This document shows positions 1 through 9,275 of a DNA stretch of 64,000 nt, one piece after another. The notes below the pieces were generated by a model. The model was not told the DNA's origin and made no database searches. It was given only the letters and a program-made list of their open reading frames with translations. The DNA is from Clostridium sp. UBA701 (GTDB lineage: Bacteria; Bacillota; Clostridia; Clostridiales; Clostridiaceae), in the NCBI GenBank assembly GCA_002298125.1, contig DBMJ01000008.1:1-64000 (forward strand), in the 5' to 3' direction. Each line of letters opens with the position of its first letter. Position 1 is the stretch's first letter. Made by a program: the position numbers and the translations under genes.

Positions 1-23
1 GCTCCCATCTGCGCTACACCCCG
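1..23 (-). tRNA. tRNA-Pro, 5' end only (cut by window edge)
   Basis: Read on the minus strand from position 23, the sequence opens with a CGGGGTG acceptor arm, then TA, then GCGC as the 5' D-stem and an AGATGGGA D-loop. An acceptor starting with C1 followed by GGGGTG is typical of bacterial tRNA-Pro. The anticodon lies outside the window, so the identity rests on the acceptor stem only. A well-spaced promoter lies about 40 bases upstream. Confidence 0.6.
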
Positions 24-63
24 TAATGTCTTTGGGAGTACTCAACTCCCGACGACATAGACT

Positions 64-92
64 ATTCTACACGATATAATATCATTCGTCAA
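64..92 (-). promoter_or_regulatory. Sigma-A-type promoter for the tRNA gene
   Basis: On the minus strand a TTGACG -35 (87-92) and a TAGAAT -10 (64-69) are separated by exactly 17 bases and point at the partial tRNA. The expected leader holds a 6-bp hairpin (GGGAGT at 34-39 with ACTCCC at 45-50). Confidence 0.55.
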
Positions 93-140
93 TAGTTATT
101 TAAGAATTTTTTTGCACCTAACAGGACATACATATATTGG

Positions 141-611
141 TTATAACTGCACTAAATCCACGTTTACAGCACTATCCTCTATGGTTAAAATAGCAAAGCT
201 ATTACTGCCAGTTCGAGACAGATAAGTGCTCCCTGGATTGACAAACCAAATGCCTCTTTCATAATCTATCTGTGCAATATGAGTGTGCCCATACAATACT
301 ATATGAGCTCCTATCTCCTCCCCCCTAAAGAGCAAATCCATCAGGTCTTCCTTAACATGATATCTATGCCCATGGGTAATAAGCACTCTTTTGCCTCCTA
401 GCTCTTCAAAAAGCTCTATAGGTATATTCCTATTAAAGTCACAGTTCCCCCTCACATAAAGCAGTGGAATTAGGCTTTTTGAGGCAATGTATCCTGCATC
501 CTCAGTGTTGTCTCCAAGGTGGATTATCATATCTATATCTTTCAGCCTAGCTAGCACCTTGTCTATTGACTTAATGTTTCTGTGGGTATCACTAATTACA
601 GCAATCCTCAT
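141..611 (-). CDS. YfcE/MJ0936-family metallophosphoesterase
   Basis: Predicted cytoplasmic metal-dependent phosphodiesterase of 156 aa, the usual size of the YfcE family. The calcineurin-like metal motifs are all visible in order: DTH at residues 8-10, GDN at 33-35, GNC around 55-57, THGH at 79-82 and GHTH at 108-111. The physiological substrate of this family is unclear; related enzymes hydrolyse artificial phosphodiesters and some cyclic nucleotides. It is the last gene of a minus-strand run with rdgB (18-base gap) and rph, a common clostridial neighbourhood, so it is probably cotranscribed with nucleotide and RNA housekeeping genes. The start ATG gives the MRIAVISDTH amino end expected for the family. 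Nothing looks truncated. Confidence 0.9.
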   Translation of the reverse strand: MRIAVISDTHRNIKSIDKVLARLKDIDMIIHLGDNTEDAGYIASKSLIPLLYVRGNCDFNRNIPIELFEELGGKRVLITHGHRYHVKEDLMDLLFRGEEIGAHIVLYGHTHIAQIDYERGIWFVNPGSTYLSRTGSNSFAILTIEDSAVNVDLVQL

Positions 612-629
612 GATGAGCCCTCCATTGTG

Positions 630-1238
630 CTATAGTGCTCTTAGGCCCCTGCCTTCAAGCTCCTTTTTAAGCAGTTGAAGTGCATTTGCTCTGTGACTAA
701 TGCGATTTTTAAGCTCCTCCTCCATCTCTGCAAAGGTGAGCTCATATTCTGGTACGTAAAAAAGACTATCATAGCCAAAGCCATTGCTTCCCTTCTCTTC
801 AAAGCCAATGACTCCATAGGCCTTGCCTTCAACTCTGATACTGCTGTTATCTGGGAGAATAAGCACCATAGCACAGGTAAAATGCGCTGTCCTATCCTCC
901 TTAGGTACATCCTTTAAGTTTTGAAGCAGCACCTTTCTATTTAACTCATCATTTCCATGCTCCCCTGAATAACGGGCTGAATAGACTCCTGGCTCACCCT
1001 TTAGTGCATCTACACTAAGACCACTGTCGTCAGATAGCACCATACAGCCTGGGGCAAGCTCCTTTATTGCTTCTGCCTTAAGAGCAGCATTCTCTAGGAA
1101 GGTAGTACCTGTTTCTTCTACCTCCACCTTTATGTCTGCCTCCTTTAAGGACATTATCTGTAATGGGAAATCCTTTAATATCTTTTTTATCTCCCCTATC
1201 TTATGTTGATTGTTTGATGCAATTATCAGCTTCAACAT
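630..1238 (-). CDS. rdgB: XTP/dITP diphosphatase (RdgB/HAM1 family)
   Basis: Hydrolyses non-canonical purine nucleoside triphosphates (XTP, dITP, ITP) to monophosphates plus pyrophosphate, keeping them out of DNA and RNA. The 202-aa length is normal. Family landmarks are the N-terminal SNNQHK (residues 8-13) that binds the triphosphate, the DDSG metal/active-site loop at 70-73, GFGYDSLF in the second half and SHRANAL near the C-terminus. It lies 28 bases downstream of rph and 18 bases upstream of the phosphoesterase on the same strand, the common rph-rdgB pairing. The product is expected to be a cytosolic homodimer. Confidence 0.95.
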   Translation of the reverse strand: MLKLIIASNNQHKIGEIKKILKDFPLQIMSLKEADIKVEVEETGTTFLENAALKAEAIKELAPGCMVLSDDSGLSVDALKGEPGVYSARYSGEHGNDELNRKVLLQNLKDVPKEDRTAHFTCAMVLILPDNSSIRVEGKAYGVIGFEEKGSNGFGYDSLFYVPEYELTFAEMEEELKNRISHRANALQLLKKELEGRGLRAL

Positions 1239-1266
1239 CTACATTTCTCCTTTTTTACTTACAAAG

Positions 1267-2016
1267 TTATTTTTGCTCTCCTGTTCCTATCCATAGAGCC
1301 TCCATCTTCAAGGCTTCCTTTTGATGTACTATCATCTGTTTAATTCCCTTTTCCCCAAGAGCCAGAAGCTCATTTAAGTCATTTCTGCTAAAGGGACTCT
1401 CTTCTCCTGTACCCTGAACCTCAATAAATTCACCACCATCTGTCATAACAAGATTCATGTCAACCTTGGCAGAGGAATCCTCCACATAACATAGATCAAG
1501 TAACTTTTCTCCATTTACTATACCAACACTAACTGCACTTACAAAGGAGCGTATAGGGTATACCTGAAAATTCACCTGTTTATGCAGCTTATTTACTGCA
1601 TCTACCAGGGCCACAAAGGCGCCAGTGATGGAAGAAGTTCTAGTACCTCCATCTGCCTGTATAACGTCACAATCTATCCAAATGGTCCTCTCTCCTATGG
1701 CCTTTAAGTCTACCACAGAGCGTAAAGCCCTACCTATAAGTCTTTGTATTTCCATAGTCCTTCCATCAAGCTTACCTTTACTTATATCTCTAGGCTTTCT
1801 CACCTGAGTTGACCTAGGAATCATATTGTATTCACAGGTAATCCAACCCTCTCCACTTCCCTTTAGGAATGGAGGTACCTTTTCTTCAATTGAAGCTGTA
1901 CAAATTACCTTTGTATCTCCTACCTCTATTAAAACAGAACCCTCAGCATATTTTGTGTAATGACGGGTAATTTTAATTGGCCTTAATTGATCCTTCTTGC
2001 GTCCGTCTACTCTCAT
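1267..2016 (-). CDS. rph: Ribonuclease PH
   Basis: Phosphorolytic 3'-5' exoribonuclease that trims tRNA precursors, releasing nucleoside diphosphates; it acts as a hexamer of dimers. The 249-aa protein starts [13 protein letters not shown] and shows the family blocks [15 protein letters not shown] and [19 protein letters not shown], then the C-terminal [12 protein letters not shown]. Its start codon overlaps the stop of the upstream HypE/PurM-like gene by four bases (ATGA), so the two are translationally coupled. It heads the rph-rdgB-yfcE-like group. Confidence 0.95.
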   Translation of the reverse strand: MRVDGRKKDQLRPIKITRHYTKYAEGSVLIEVGDTKVICTASIEEKVPPFLKGSGEGWITCEYNMIPRSTQVRKPRDISKGKLDGRTMEIQRLIGRALRSVVDLKAIGERTIWIDCDVIQADGGTRTSSITGAFVALVDAVNKLHKQVNFQVYPIRSFVSAVSVGIVNGEKLLDLCYVEDSSAKVDMNLVMTDGGEFIEVQGTGEESPFSRNDLNELLALGEKGIKQMIVHQKEALKMEALWIGTGEQK

Positions 2017-3023
2017 TCTAGCTCTCCTTTCTGAGATCTTATTATCTCCTGAAGTACGAATAATTCATCTCTTTCAGGCGGTGGTACTATGATTTCCACA
2101 CCATCCTTTATTATTATACCCTTTTCTTTAGTTATTCGTCCTATAATGGTAGCCTTAATTCCTTGACTATTTAGCTCCTTTACCAACTCCTCACCCTGAG
2201 GAGTGCATATAAGCATACTGCCAGAGGAAATAAACCTAAGCACATCAATTCCATAGTGAGAACATAGCTTTGAAGTGACTGCTCTTACAGGCATACTTTC
2301 ATCAAAAACCATAAAGCCTTTATCTGCTGCACTAGCTACCTCCCATAGAGCACCAAGTACTCCCCCCTCGGTAATATCATGCATAGAGTGTACTGTCATG
2401 CTACCAGCTATAACACCCTCTCTCACCACACTTAGCTCTTTGCTAAAGGCTTTCCCCAGAGAGATCTCCTCTTCAGTTAAAAAGCTGCTTACCTCATTAT
2501 AATAGTCATTTAACACTATAGATGTGCCCTCTAAACCTAAATCCTTAGTGACTATTATAAAGTCACCTATATGGGCTCCTGCTGTAGCCACAGCCTTTCC
2601 TGCTTTTGCCCTTCCGATTACTGTACAGGATACTACCATCTTATTCACTGCGGAGGTAATTTCTGTGTGTCCACCTAGTATCTCTACATTTAACTTTGCA
2701 GTTTCAGCATTTACCTCCTGCATAAGCTTGTTTATTTCTTCAAGCTCAGTTCCCTCCGGTGCCAAAATAGTAATTAGAATACCTAAAGGTGCAACCCCGC
2801 AGGAGGCCACATCGTTACAGTTAATATGTACTGCTAGTGAACCAATACCTTCACTTGCTCCAGTTATAGGGTCAGTAGACAGCACACAGTCGTAGTCTCC
2901 AAAATTGACTACAGAACAATCTTCTCCTATGCCGCCTCTTACTCTTACCTCACTTCTTTGTATGGTTCTGTTTTCACTAATAATCCGATGTAAATCATCC
3001 CAATTTAATTTTCCAGATTTCAT
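2013..3023 (-). CDS. AIR synthase-related (PurM/HypE-like) protein
   Basis: A 336-aa protein of the PurM/HypE/SelD ATP-binding superfamily. The N-terminal half has the glycine-rich [10 protein letters not shown] segment and STDPITG block that bind ATP and metal, then [10 protein letters not shown], a form of the NDxxxxGxxP motif. The second half holds [12 protein letters not shown], typical of the C-terminal AIRS domain. It is the length of HypE, but no hyp genes are nearby, so a hydrogenase-maturation role cannot be claimed. It overlaps rph by 4 bases and heads the minus-strand operon. An AAGGGG ribosome site precedes the ATG. It is divergent from the 480-aa gene, with about 90 bases between them. 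The exact substrate is unknown. Confidence 0.75.
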   Translation of the reverse strand: MKSGKLNWDDLHRIISENRTIQRSEVRVRGGIGEDCSVVNFGDYDCVLSTDPITGASEGIGSLAVHINCNDVASCGVAPLGILITILAPEGTELEEINKLMQEVNAETAKLNVEILGGHTEITSAVNKMVVSCTVIGRAKAGKAVATAGAHIGDFIIVTKDLGLEGTSIVLNDYYNEVSSFLTEEEISLGKAFSKELSVVREGVIAGSMTVHSMHDITEGGVLGALWEVASAADKGFMVFDESMPVRAVTSKLCSHYGIDVLRFISSGSMLICTPQGEELVKELNSQGIKATIIGRITKEKGIIIKDGVEIIVPPPERDELFVLQEIIRSQKGELE

Positions 3024-3116
3024 AAAAAAACCCCTTTATTTATAAATTGAACAAGCACTTTTTACCCCTATTCATCATATTATTTATATAAGGATAATTT
3101 TATGGTGGTGTAGAAT

Positions 3117-4559
3117 TTGCGATATATAGGACCCTTTCTAAGACTCAATACCCTAAACAAAGATTGTATAGGCCAACAGCTGTTTCATCTTTCAAAAGAG
3201 AGCTTAAAATTCCTTGCGCTTCATTCTCGCTTTGGTATTATATTAACAGCTAAGGAATACAAATTTAAAAACACACCTAACATTGATATTAACATACTTA
3301 ATTCAATTTCTCCACTCTTATGTATCTATAAAAAGGGAAGCCCAAATTTGATAAATCTGGAGCATTGCTCCACACTGTCAGAAGACAGCTTTAAGAAGGA
3401 AATTATAGTTTCCTCCAATGGTTATATGTGCCTTGCCTTACTGGAGTTAACTGAATATTATTCCCAGTTTAAGGAGCTTGATAACTCTAAATACAGCTAT
3501 AGCCTGCTTTATCTAAACCTAGTAAAAAAACAGCTTGACTTTTTTGCCTCTTACCTTAGAAACGAAGAGGGAGTATTCATCGATAAAAAAGATATTACAG
3601 AGGTTATGCATCAAGATTATGAGCTGGAGCCTAAAGATAAAAAATTTAAGTTTTCAGATCAAGCTCTATTAATGACAGCTTATTATAGGTTTGCGCAGCT
3701 TTATGACCATAAAGACAAAGAAACATTTGAAAATTTCGCTATGGATATCTATAGTATGTTTATGCATTATAAGGACCATCTCTATGAACAATCCTCATCA
3801 GAACTAATCAAGCTTTGCCTTGCTTTTAATCTATTTTATAAGTATTCTAACTTCAAGGACTGCAGAGCTTTAGTGATGGACTTAAATGAGTATGTTCTAG
3901 AATACCACAGTGAGATATTAACTGGTGTTAAGGATGAGAAGGTAGAGCTTTTAACCATGCTTTATATAAATTTCTTCTTGCTCTATATAAACACAGGACT
4001 TGATAAATACAGAGATTTTTGCTGTGTTGTAAAATCAAGGCTTTTGGAATATTACAACCCAGAGCTTGGTATTTTCATAAAAAATCAGGATAAAAAAGAG
4101 GTTTCATACAGTTCTTTTGAAATAATGAGCTATATTATGACTCTGCTTATTCATAACAATAACTTGGAAAACACCTCAGAGGATCATGCTGTACTTATCG
4201 ATGTATATAAGCGTCAGCTCATAGATTCTGGCATAATAAAAAGCTGGCCTGATTCCCCTGAGCTTGAAGACAGGGAAAGGTATATGAACTTTTCACTAAA
4301 ACCTGATGAATTAATTGAAGATCAGTACTTTAGATATACCTCCTTGCCCACACCTGAAGCATCAGAATTTGCTCCTCTTTTTTTAAAAAATGTTATTTAT
4401 AATAAGAAAAAAGAGATTTTCATGGAATCAAAGACTAGCTTTGACAGCTACAGTAATATGTTTATTTTCTTTTATAGCATTTTCTTCTTTAGAAAGCATA
4501 AGTGCCTTATAAGAAATGTAAATGACCCTTGTGAAGAGAAGACCATAACATCTGAGTAA
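3117..4559 (+). CDS. Conserved-looking hypothetical protein, helix-rich (480 aa)
   Basis: I do not recognise this family. The reading frame begins with TTG at 3117; a GGTGGTG ribosome site six bases upstream supports that start and no better ATG is nearby. The protein has no signal peptide or membrane segment. It reads as a succession of amphipathic helices rich in Tyr, Phe and Leu with pattern SDQALLMTAYYRFAQLY in the middle, reminiscent of alpha/alpha-toroid or TPR-like folds, but no catalytic motif is visible. It is monocistronic, divergent from the HypE-like gene and followed by a 51-aa cysteine-motif gene. Codon use and base composition match the neighbours. A scaffold or sugar-related toroid role would be a guess. 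Confidence 0.6.
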   Translation: MRYIGPFLRLNTLNKDCIGQQLFHLSKESLKFLALHSRFGIILTAKEYKFKNTPNIDINILNSISPLLCIYKKGSPNLINLEHCSTLSEDSFKKEIIVSSNGYMCLALLELTEYYSQFKELDNSKYSYSLLYLNLVKKQLDFFASYLRNEEGVFIDKKDITEVMHQDYELEPKDKKFKFSDQALLMTAYYRFAQLYDHKDKETFENFAMDIYSMFMHYKDHLYEQSSSELIKLCLAFNLFYKYSNFKDCRALVMDLNEYVLEYHSEILTGVKDEKVELLTMLYINFFLLYINTGLDKYRDFCCVVKSRLLEYYNPELGIFIKNQDKKEVSYSSFEIMSYIMTLLIHNNNLENTSEDHAVLIDVYKRQLIDSGIIKSWPDSPELEDRERYMNFSLKPDELIEDQYFRYTSLPTPEASEFAPLFLKNVIYNKKKEIFMESKTSFDSYSNMFIFFYSIFFFRKHKCLIRNVNDPCEEKTITSE

Positions 4560-4677
4560 CCTTGTACTCATAATCCTAATGAAAGCGGTAATAATATATA
4601 TAAGACAGTAGTTAATTTGCTTAATCTAGGTTTTCTGTTAATTTAACAGTAAAGGTGCACAGCAAGGAGGTTTGATT

Positions 4678-4833
4678 ATGACCAATATCAACTGTTCCTA
4701 TAACTGCATCTACAATCTAAGCGGTAAATGCTCACTAACTACCCTGTTGTCAAGCAGTTCTCCCATTTCCCTAAACAGTGACTGTGCTTATTTTGTTCTA
4801 AGAACAAGCCCTAAAAAAAGGAACTCAACCTGA
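4678..4833 (+). CDS. Small four-cysteine protein (51 aa)
   Basis: Short gene with a strong AAGGAGG ribosome site at 4664-4670, seven bases before the ATG. The product begins MTNINCSYNCIYNLSGKC and ends its conserved part with SDCAYF, giving Cys at residues 6, 10, 18 and 36. This Cys-x3-Cys-x7-Cys...Cys pattern resembles small clostridial proteins that databases often mislabel as hydroxymyristoyl-ACP dehydratase; a zinc- or iron-binding knuckle is the likely real nature. The stop codon lies inside the right arm of the downstream terminator. A 7-bp palindrome (CTGTTAA/TTAACAG, 4635-4649) sits just upstream and could be an operator. The last dozen residues are read from the terminator stem and are probably not functional. 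Confidence 0.65.
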   Translation: MTNINCSYNCIYNLSGKCSLTTLLSSSSPISLNSDCAYFVLRTSPKKRNST

Positions 4834-4843
4834 GTTCCTTTTT
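4815..4843. terminator. Bidirectional intrinsic terminator
   Basis: Arms 4815-4827 and 4831-4843 form a stem with AGGAACTCA pairing TGAGTTCCT and A/T tails on both sides. It serves the small + strand gene and the converging minus-strand nuclease-like gene. Confidence 0.85.
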
Positions 4844-4862
4844 AGTTTTTTATTATTCATAA

Positions 4863-5339
4863 TTAGTATGGCATATATTTGTAAAATTTTAGTTTTTTTC
4901 TTGTCAAGCACTCAAGATAACTGCCTACTAGACCCAGTTGATAGCTTAAAAAGTGCACCCCATCCACAAGCTTATAATTCTGAAAAAGATGTGTACTCTT
5001 AACCTTGTATACCTTTCCTTCAAAACACCCTGTAGTAATATATATTCCCTTTTCTGCTCCGCTGTCTTCAATAAGTGCCCTAAAGGCATTGACCTCCTCT
5101 ACAAAAACCATATCTGTACGATGGTATTTTAGTATAATATTTTTTCTGCTTCCTCTAAACTTTACTATTACTACATCAGCAGTTTTTATCACAACATCAT
5201 ATTGAATGCCCATCTTCCAGCAATTGCTTGTAATAGCTTGAAAAACCACATCTGTTTTTACCTTTTTAAGCTTAAGCTTTGCCTTGTCAATCTCTTTTTT
5301 TCTAATCCAGTAATAAATATGATAAAGCCATTCCCTCAT
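4863..5339 (-). CDS. Restriction-endonuclease-like (Mrr_cat-like) protein
   Basis: A 158-aa protein whose middle resembles the Mrr-type PD-(D/E)xK nuclease fold: a QYDVVI strand with an acidic residue, an ILKYHR strand with a lysine, then VEEVNAFRALIEDSGAEKG and a YITTGCF strand typical of the back half of Mrr_cat domains. The Q of the usual QxK is replaced, so activity is uncertain. The start at 5339 is chosen because GGAGGAAATC lies directly upstream; a longer frame from 5405 has no such site. No methylase or specificity subunit is nearby, so it is not a visible restriction system. A basic helix precedes the domain. It could act in DNA repair or be a catalytically reduced relative. Confidence 0.55.
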   Translation of the reverse strand: MREWLYHIYYWIRKKEIDKAKLKLKKVKTDVVFQAITSNCWKMGIQYDVVIKTADVVIVKFRGSRKNIILKYHRTDMVFVEEVNAFRALIEDSGAEKGIYITTGCFEGKVYKVKSTHLFQNYKLVDGVHFLSYQLGLVGSYLECLTRKKLKFYKYMPY

Positions 5340-5461
5340 GATTTCCTCCAAAAAATGGTCTATTATATTATATGAGAGAAAAATATTTTTATATAAAATT
5401 TCCACTTTAATTCTTAAAATATGATATAATTATTTTGTATTTTGTTTCGTGGAGGGAAAAA

Positions 5462-5686
5462 ATGATGACACTGGCGGTGGAGATAATAGGGATTATAACC
5501 ATGTTCACTCTTATATTCTGTGGAATTTGGGGCTTTATAATCTTAAACTTAATAATTGGTCAGATGAGGTATAAGAATTATCTTCTTGAGAAGCTTGTTC
5601 ATTACGCCCAAACTCTTACCAAGAATGGTGAAGTCGATTTGGATAAGCTAAAAATAAGCACCGTTAAAGAAGATAAATGTGAATAA
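5462..5686 (+). CDS. Small single-pass membrane protein (74 aa)
   Basis: The start is taken at the ATG-ATG pair at 5462, preceded by a GGAGGG site at 5451-5456. One hydrophobic segment (about residues 5-30, with GIITMFTLIFCGIWGF in it) is followed by a charged, helix-forming tail ending near DKLKISTVKEDKC. No family is recognised. It stands alone, divergent from the Mrr-like gene and ended by a strong hairpin, so it has its own promoter in the AT-rich gap. Confidence 0.6.
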   Translation: MMTLAVEIIGIITMFTLIFCGIWGFIILNLIIGQMRYKNYLLEKLVHYAQTLTKNGEVDLDKLKISTVKEDKCE

Positions 5687-5706
5687 CACTAAATACATTA
5701 CATATT

Positions 5707-5738
5707 AAAAGACCTGGAAGTTAATCTCCAGGTCTTTT
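5707..5738. terminator. Bidirectional intrinsic terminator
   Basis: AAAAGACCTGGA (5707-5718) pairs with TCCAGGTCTTTT (5727-5738). It lies between the converging small membrane-protein gene and gatB and can end both. Confidence 0.9.
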
Positions 5739-5746
5739 ACCTTAGT

Positions 5747-7177
5747 TTATAGCTTTGAGATTTCCTCAAGCACGAGTTTATTTGCTATCTGTGGGTTAGC
5801 CTTTCCCTTGGACTCCTTCATAACCATTCCAACTAAAAAGCCTACGACTCTATTTTTTCCATTTTTGTAGTCCTCTATGGATTGAGGGTTTTTGTTTAGA
5901 ACATTTCTCACAATTTCAAGAATTGCTCCTTCATCACTATTTTGCACTAAGCCCTTTTCTTCAATAATTTGTTCTGGGGCCTTTCCAGTCAAAAACATCT
6001 CCTCTACAACCTTCTTACCGATGTTATTTGATATGGTTCCTTCATTAATAAGCTTTATTAGCTTTCCAAGGTCCCTTGGAGTGAATTTTAAGTTTAAAGC
6101 TGTAATATTGACCTCATTCATTAAGCGAGAAATATCTCCCATAAGCCAATTAGAGGAAGCCTTAGCATCCTGACTTTCACTTACAGTTTTTTCAAAGAAA
6201 TCAGCCATATCCGAGGATAAAGTAAGTACACCTGCATCATACTTAGGAATACCATACTGATTTACAAATCTCTCAGCCTTTTCATGAGGAAGCTCTGGAA
6301 TAGTACTTCTAACTTCTTCTATCCATTCATCACTTACCTTTATGGTTATCAAATCTCCTTCTGGAAAATAGCGATAGTCATTGGCCTGTTCTTTGTTTCT
6401 CATAACTATTGTAACATTATTGGCCTCATCATATCTTCTTGTCTCAACAAAGAGTTTTTCCTCATTTCGAAGTGCTTCTCCCTGTCTTATTATCTCATAA
6501 TTTAATGCCTTCTCAAGAGCTTTAAAGGAGTTCATATTCTTTATTTCAGACTTTACTCCAAAGGCGGTTGCTCCCTCTGGTCTTAAGGATATGTTTCCAT
6601 CACAGCGCAAAGAGCCCTCCTCCATCTTACAGTCTGAAACTCCTATGGAGGATAATATGCTCTTTAGCTTTTGAAGATATAATGTGGCCTCCTGAGGGGA
6701 TCTCATATCAGGCTTTGAAACTATTTCAATAAGAGGTACTCCTGCACGGTTGTAATCTACCAAGGTACCTGCAGCAGTATGAAGAAGCTTGCCTGCGTCC
6801 TCCTCTATGTGAATTCGCTCTATGCCTATTCTTTTCTTTTCCCCATTTTCAAGCTCGATATCTATATAACCATCTCTGCAAAGTGGAAATTCATCCTGGG
6901 TAATCTGATAGTTTTTAGGACAGTCAGGATAAAAGTAATTCTTTCTATCCATTCTTCCCTTTCTTGTTATAGAACAATTAAGAGCAAGTCCTGCCTTAAT
7001 TCCATACTCCACTACCTTTTTATTGAGCTGTGGCAGTGAGCCTGGTAGTCCCATACAAATAGGACATACATGGGTATTAGGCTGTCCTCCAAATTCAGTG
7101 GTACAGCCACAATATATTTTAGTTTTAGTTGATAACTCTGCATGGACTTCTAAACCTATGACAGCTTCGTAGCTCAT
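5747..7177 (-). CDS. gatB: Asp/Glu-tRNA(Asn/Gln) amidotransferase subunit B
   Basis: Binds the mischarged tRNA and activates it with ATP, so that ammonia from GatA converts Glu-tRNA(Gln) or Asp-tRNA(Asn) to the amide. The 476-aa protein starts MSYEAVIGLEVHAEL, the family signature, and carries the four-cysteine cluster CGCT...CPIC near residue 25-45 and the DYRYFPEGDL motif. I start it at 7177, where GGAGGAG is well placed, instead of the longer frame at 7234 that would run into gatA. The C-terminal GatB/YqeY domain is complete. It is the last gene of the gatC-gatA-gatB set, 13 bases after gatA. Confidence 0.97.
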   Translation of the reverse strand: MSYEAVIGLEVHAELSTKTKIYCGCTTEFGGQPNTHVCPICMGLPGSLPQLNKKVVEYGIKAGLALNCSITRKGRMDRKNYFYPDCPKNYQITQDEFPLCRDGYIDIELENGEKKRIGIERIHIEEDAGKLLHTAAGTLVDYNRAGVPLIEIVSKPDMRSPQEATLYLQKLKSILSSIGVSDCKMEEGSLRCDGNISLRPEGATAFGVKSEIKNMNSFKALEKALNYEIIRQGEALRNEEKLFVETRRYDEANNVTIVMRNKEQANDYRYFPEGDLITIKVSDEWIEEVRSTIPELPHEKAERFVNQYGIPKYDAGVLTLSSDMADFFEKTVSESQDAKASSNWLMGDISRLMNEVNITALNLKFTPRDLGKLIKLINEGTISNNIGKKVVEEMFLTGKAPEQIIEEKGLVQNSDEGAILEIVRNVLNKNPQSIEDYKNGKNRVVGFLVGMVMKESKGKANPQIANKLVLEEISKL

Positions 7178-7190
7178 ATTTCTCTCCTCC

Positions 7191-8648
7191 TTATAGTACA
7201 GGTGTTTCCTTATACCAGCCTGTTGCCTGCTCATAGTTATAAGCCATATTAAAGAGCATATCCTCTCTAAAATAGTTGCCCATAAGCTGCAGACCTACAG
7301 GCAGGCCTTCTGCCTTGCCACAGGGTACAGATATAGCTGGAATACCTGCTATGTTAACAGGCACTGTATATATATCCGACATGTACATGGACAATACATC
7401 TGAAGTTCTTTCTCCTATCTTAAAGGCAGTGGTAGGAGAGGTAGGAGATACTATAACATCTACTTCCTTAAACACTCTGTCAAAATCCTGCTTTATAAGA
7501 TTTCTTACCTTTAATGCTTTTTTATAATAGGCATCATAATAGCCAGCAGACAGAACATAGGTCCCAAGCATAATTCTACGCTTTACCTCACTGCCAAAGC
7601 CTTCAGAACGGCTGGCATAGTATAAATCTACAGAATTCTTAAACTCCTCTGCTCTTTTACCGTATCTTACACCGTCAAAGCGTGCTAGATTTGAGGAGGC
7701 CTCTGCGCTGGCCATTATATAATATACGGAAAGAGAATAATCAGAAAGAGGCAAGGATATGCTTACTAGCTCTGCTCCTTGTCTTTTAAGCTCCTCTATA
7801 GCCTTTTGAACCACAGCTCCAACCTTAGGATCTAAGCCTTCCCCAAAAAACTCCTTTGGCACTCCAACCCTTACGCCCTTTAAGCTATTTTTAAGGCTAT
7901 CCTTATAATTGGGCACAATCTCCTTTGAGGAGGTATAGTCCCTATGGTCTTCACCAGCTATAACCTCTGTAATAAGTGCACAATCCTCTACAGTTCCAGC
8001 CATAGGTCCTACCTGATCTAGTGTAGAGCCAAAGGCAACTACTCCATACCTTGAAATCCTTCCATAGGTAGGCTTAAGTCCCACTACTCCACAAAGGGAT
8101 GCAGGTTGTCTAACTGATCCACCAGTTTCTGTACCCAAGGATAGCGGAGTCTCTCCTGAAGCTACTGAAACAGCTGCACCACCAGAGGAGCCTCCAGGAA
8201 CCCTCAAGATATCCCAAGGATTTTTTGCTAGCTTATAAGCACTATTTTCATTGGAGGAGCCCATGGCAAATTCGTCCATATTTAGCTTACCAAGTATTAT
8301 GCCATCAGCGTTTTTAATATTTTCAATTACCTTTGCATCATAAGGGGCTATGTAATTTTGTAATATTTTTGATGCACAGGTGTTTTGCATTCCCTGTACG
8401 CTAATGTTGTCCTTTATAGCTACTGGAACTCCTCCTAAAAGACCAAGCTCTTTCCCAGAGGAAAGCTTTTCATCTAAGTCCCTTGCCTGTTTTAACGCCT
8501 CTTCCTTGGCAGTATAAAGGAAAGCTCCCAGCTTATTATCCACCTTTTCTATATACTCAAGGTGAGCCCTTGTAACCTCTTCTACTGAAGCCTTTTTATC
8601 CGCAATTAGCTTTTTTAACTCTACTGCACTAAGTCTATTTAAATCCAT
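7191..8648 (-). CDS. gatA: Asp/Glu-tRNA amidotransferase subunit A
   Basis: Glutaminase subunit that releases ammonia from glutamine for the GatCAB complex. The 485-aa protein has the amidase-signature triad elements: the Lys of VAIKDNISV, the [14 protein letters not shown] loop and the nucleophile region [14 protein letters not shown]. Length and order are normal. It lies 17 bases after gatC and 13 before gatB on the minus strand, so the three subunits should be made from one message in stoichiometric amounts. The presence of GatCAB implies indirect Gln-tRNA and/or Asn-tRNA synthesis, usual in clostridia. Confidence 0.98.
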   Translation of the reverse strand: MDLNRLSAVELKKLIADKKASVEEVTRAHLEYIEKVDNKLGAFLYTAKEEALKQARDLDEKLSSGKELGLLGGVPVAIKDNISVQGMQNTCASKILQNYIAPYDAKVIENIKNADGIILGKLNMDEFAMGSSNENSAYKLAKNPWDILRVPGGSSGGAAVSVASGETPLSLGTETGGSVRQPASLCGVVGLKPTYGRISRYGVVAFGSTLDQVGPMAGTVEDCALITEVIAGEDHRDYTSSKEIVPNYKDSLKNSLKGVRVGVPKEFFGEGLDPKVGAVVQKAIEELKRQGAELVSISLPLSDYSLSVYYIMASAEASSNLARFDGVRYGKRAEEFKNSVDLYYASRSEGFGSEVKRRIMLGTYVLSAGYYDAYYKKALKVRNLIKQDFDRVFKEVDVIVSPTSPTTAFKIGERTSDVLSMYMSDIYTVPVNIAGIPAISVPCGKAEGLPVGLQLMGNYFREDMLFNMAYNYEQATGWYKETPVL

Positions 8649-8665
8649 ATTTTTGTCCTCCTCCT

Positions 8666-8953
8666 TTAATCAAGTACCTTTGGTACAAGTATATAGCTCT
8701 CAAGCTTTTGAGGAGCGTTTTGCAGCACTTTCGTGAGGGGCATTGAGGGTTCTACCTCATCCTCACGAAATTTGTTCTCCATATATATTGGATTTACTAT
8801 GATTTCTACATCCTCCGTATCTAGGGTATTTAACTTTTCAACATAGCCAAGTACTTTATTTAAATCTTCTATCAGTGCTTCCTTTTCCTTCTCTGAAAAG
8901 GATAGCCTTGAAAGCTCCGCTACATATTCTACATCTTTTTTTGTAACTGACAT
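8666..8953 (-). CDS. gatC: Asp/Glu-tRNA amidotransferase subunit C
   Basis: Small 95-aa subunit that wraps around the GatA-GatB interface and stabilises the complex. The sequence begins [20 protein letters not shown] and carries a long helix ending [16 protein letters not shown], followed by the extended C-terminal arm with REDEVEPS. It opens the gatCAB set, 30 bases downstream of the small membrane protein in the pcrA-ligA run. Confidence 0.95.
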   Translation of the reverse strand: MSVTKKDVEYVAELSRLSFSEKEKEALIEDLNKVLGYVEKLNTLDTEDVEIIVNPIYMENKFREDEVEPSMPLTKVLQNAPQKLESYILVPKVLD

Positions 8954-8983
8954 ACTATTCCTCTTTTCTTTATGTACTTTATC

Positions 8984-9274
8984 TTAGTACACTCCAATAC
9001 TCATGAAAAATAGAGTACCCAGTGCAATTATCAGGCAAATCCCCGCATAAATTTTATATTTAATATGGCTTTTATACAATAGAAAATTTATGCTCCAGCT
9101 TATCATAGTAAGAAGTATACACCACTGTACAGCTCTATACTGTGTGAAATACTGCTGAAAACGATGAGTAAATTGATAGTTTGTAAGCCAAGTTAACACC
9201 AGAGATAGGATTGTAAGAAATACAAAGAACCACCCTAAAAATACTATTGTCTTTTTAATGCTGCTTCTTAACAT
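8984..9274 (-). CDS. Small membrane protein between ligA and gatC (96 aa)
   Basis: Its ATG follows the ligA stop codon after one base (TAG-T-ATG), so it is almost certainly translated by coupling to ligA. Three hydrophobic stretches are visible: FLGWFFVFLTILSLVLTWL near residues 11-30, WCILLTMISWSINFLLY near 50-66 and a third near 73-93. The N-terminus is basic (LRSSIKKT). I recognise no family. Its place in a DNA repair and translation operon gives no functional clue. Confidence 0.7.
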   Translation of the reverse strand: MLRSSIKKTIVFLGWFFVFLTILSLVLTWLTNYQFTHRFQQYFTQYRAVQWCILLTMISWSINFLLYKSHIKYKIYAGICLIIALGTLFFMSIGVY

Positions 9275-9275
9275 A

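Noticed and set aside
8984..9274. Toxin-like or phage holin-like small membrane protein
   Set aside because: Size and three membrane segments alone are not enough; its coupling to ligA and lack of partner genes give no support.
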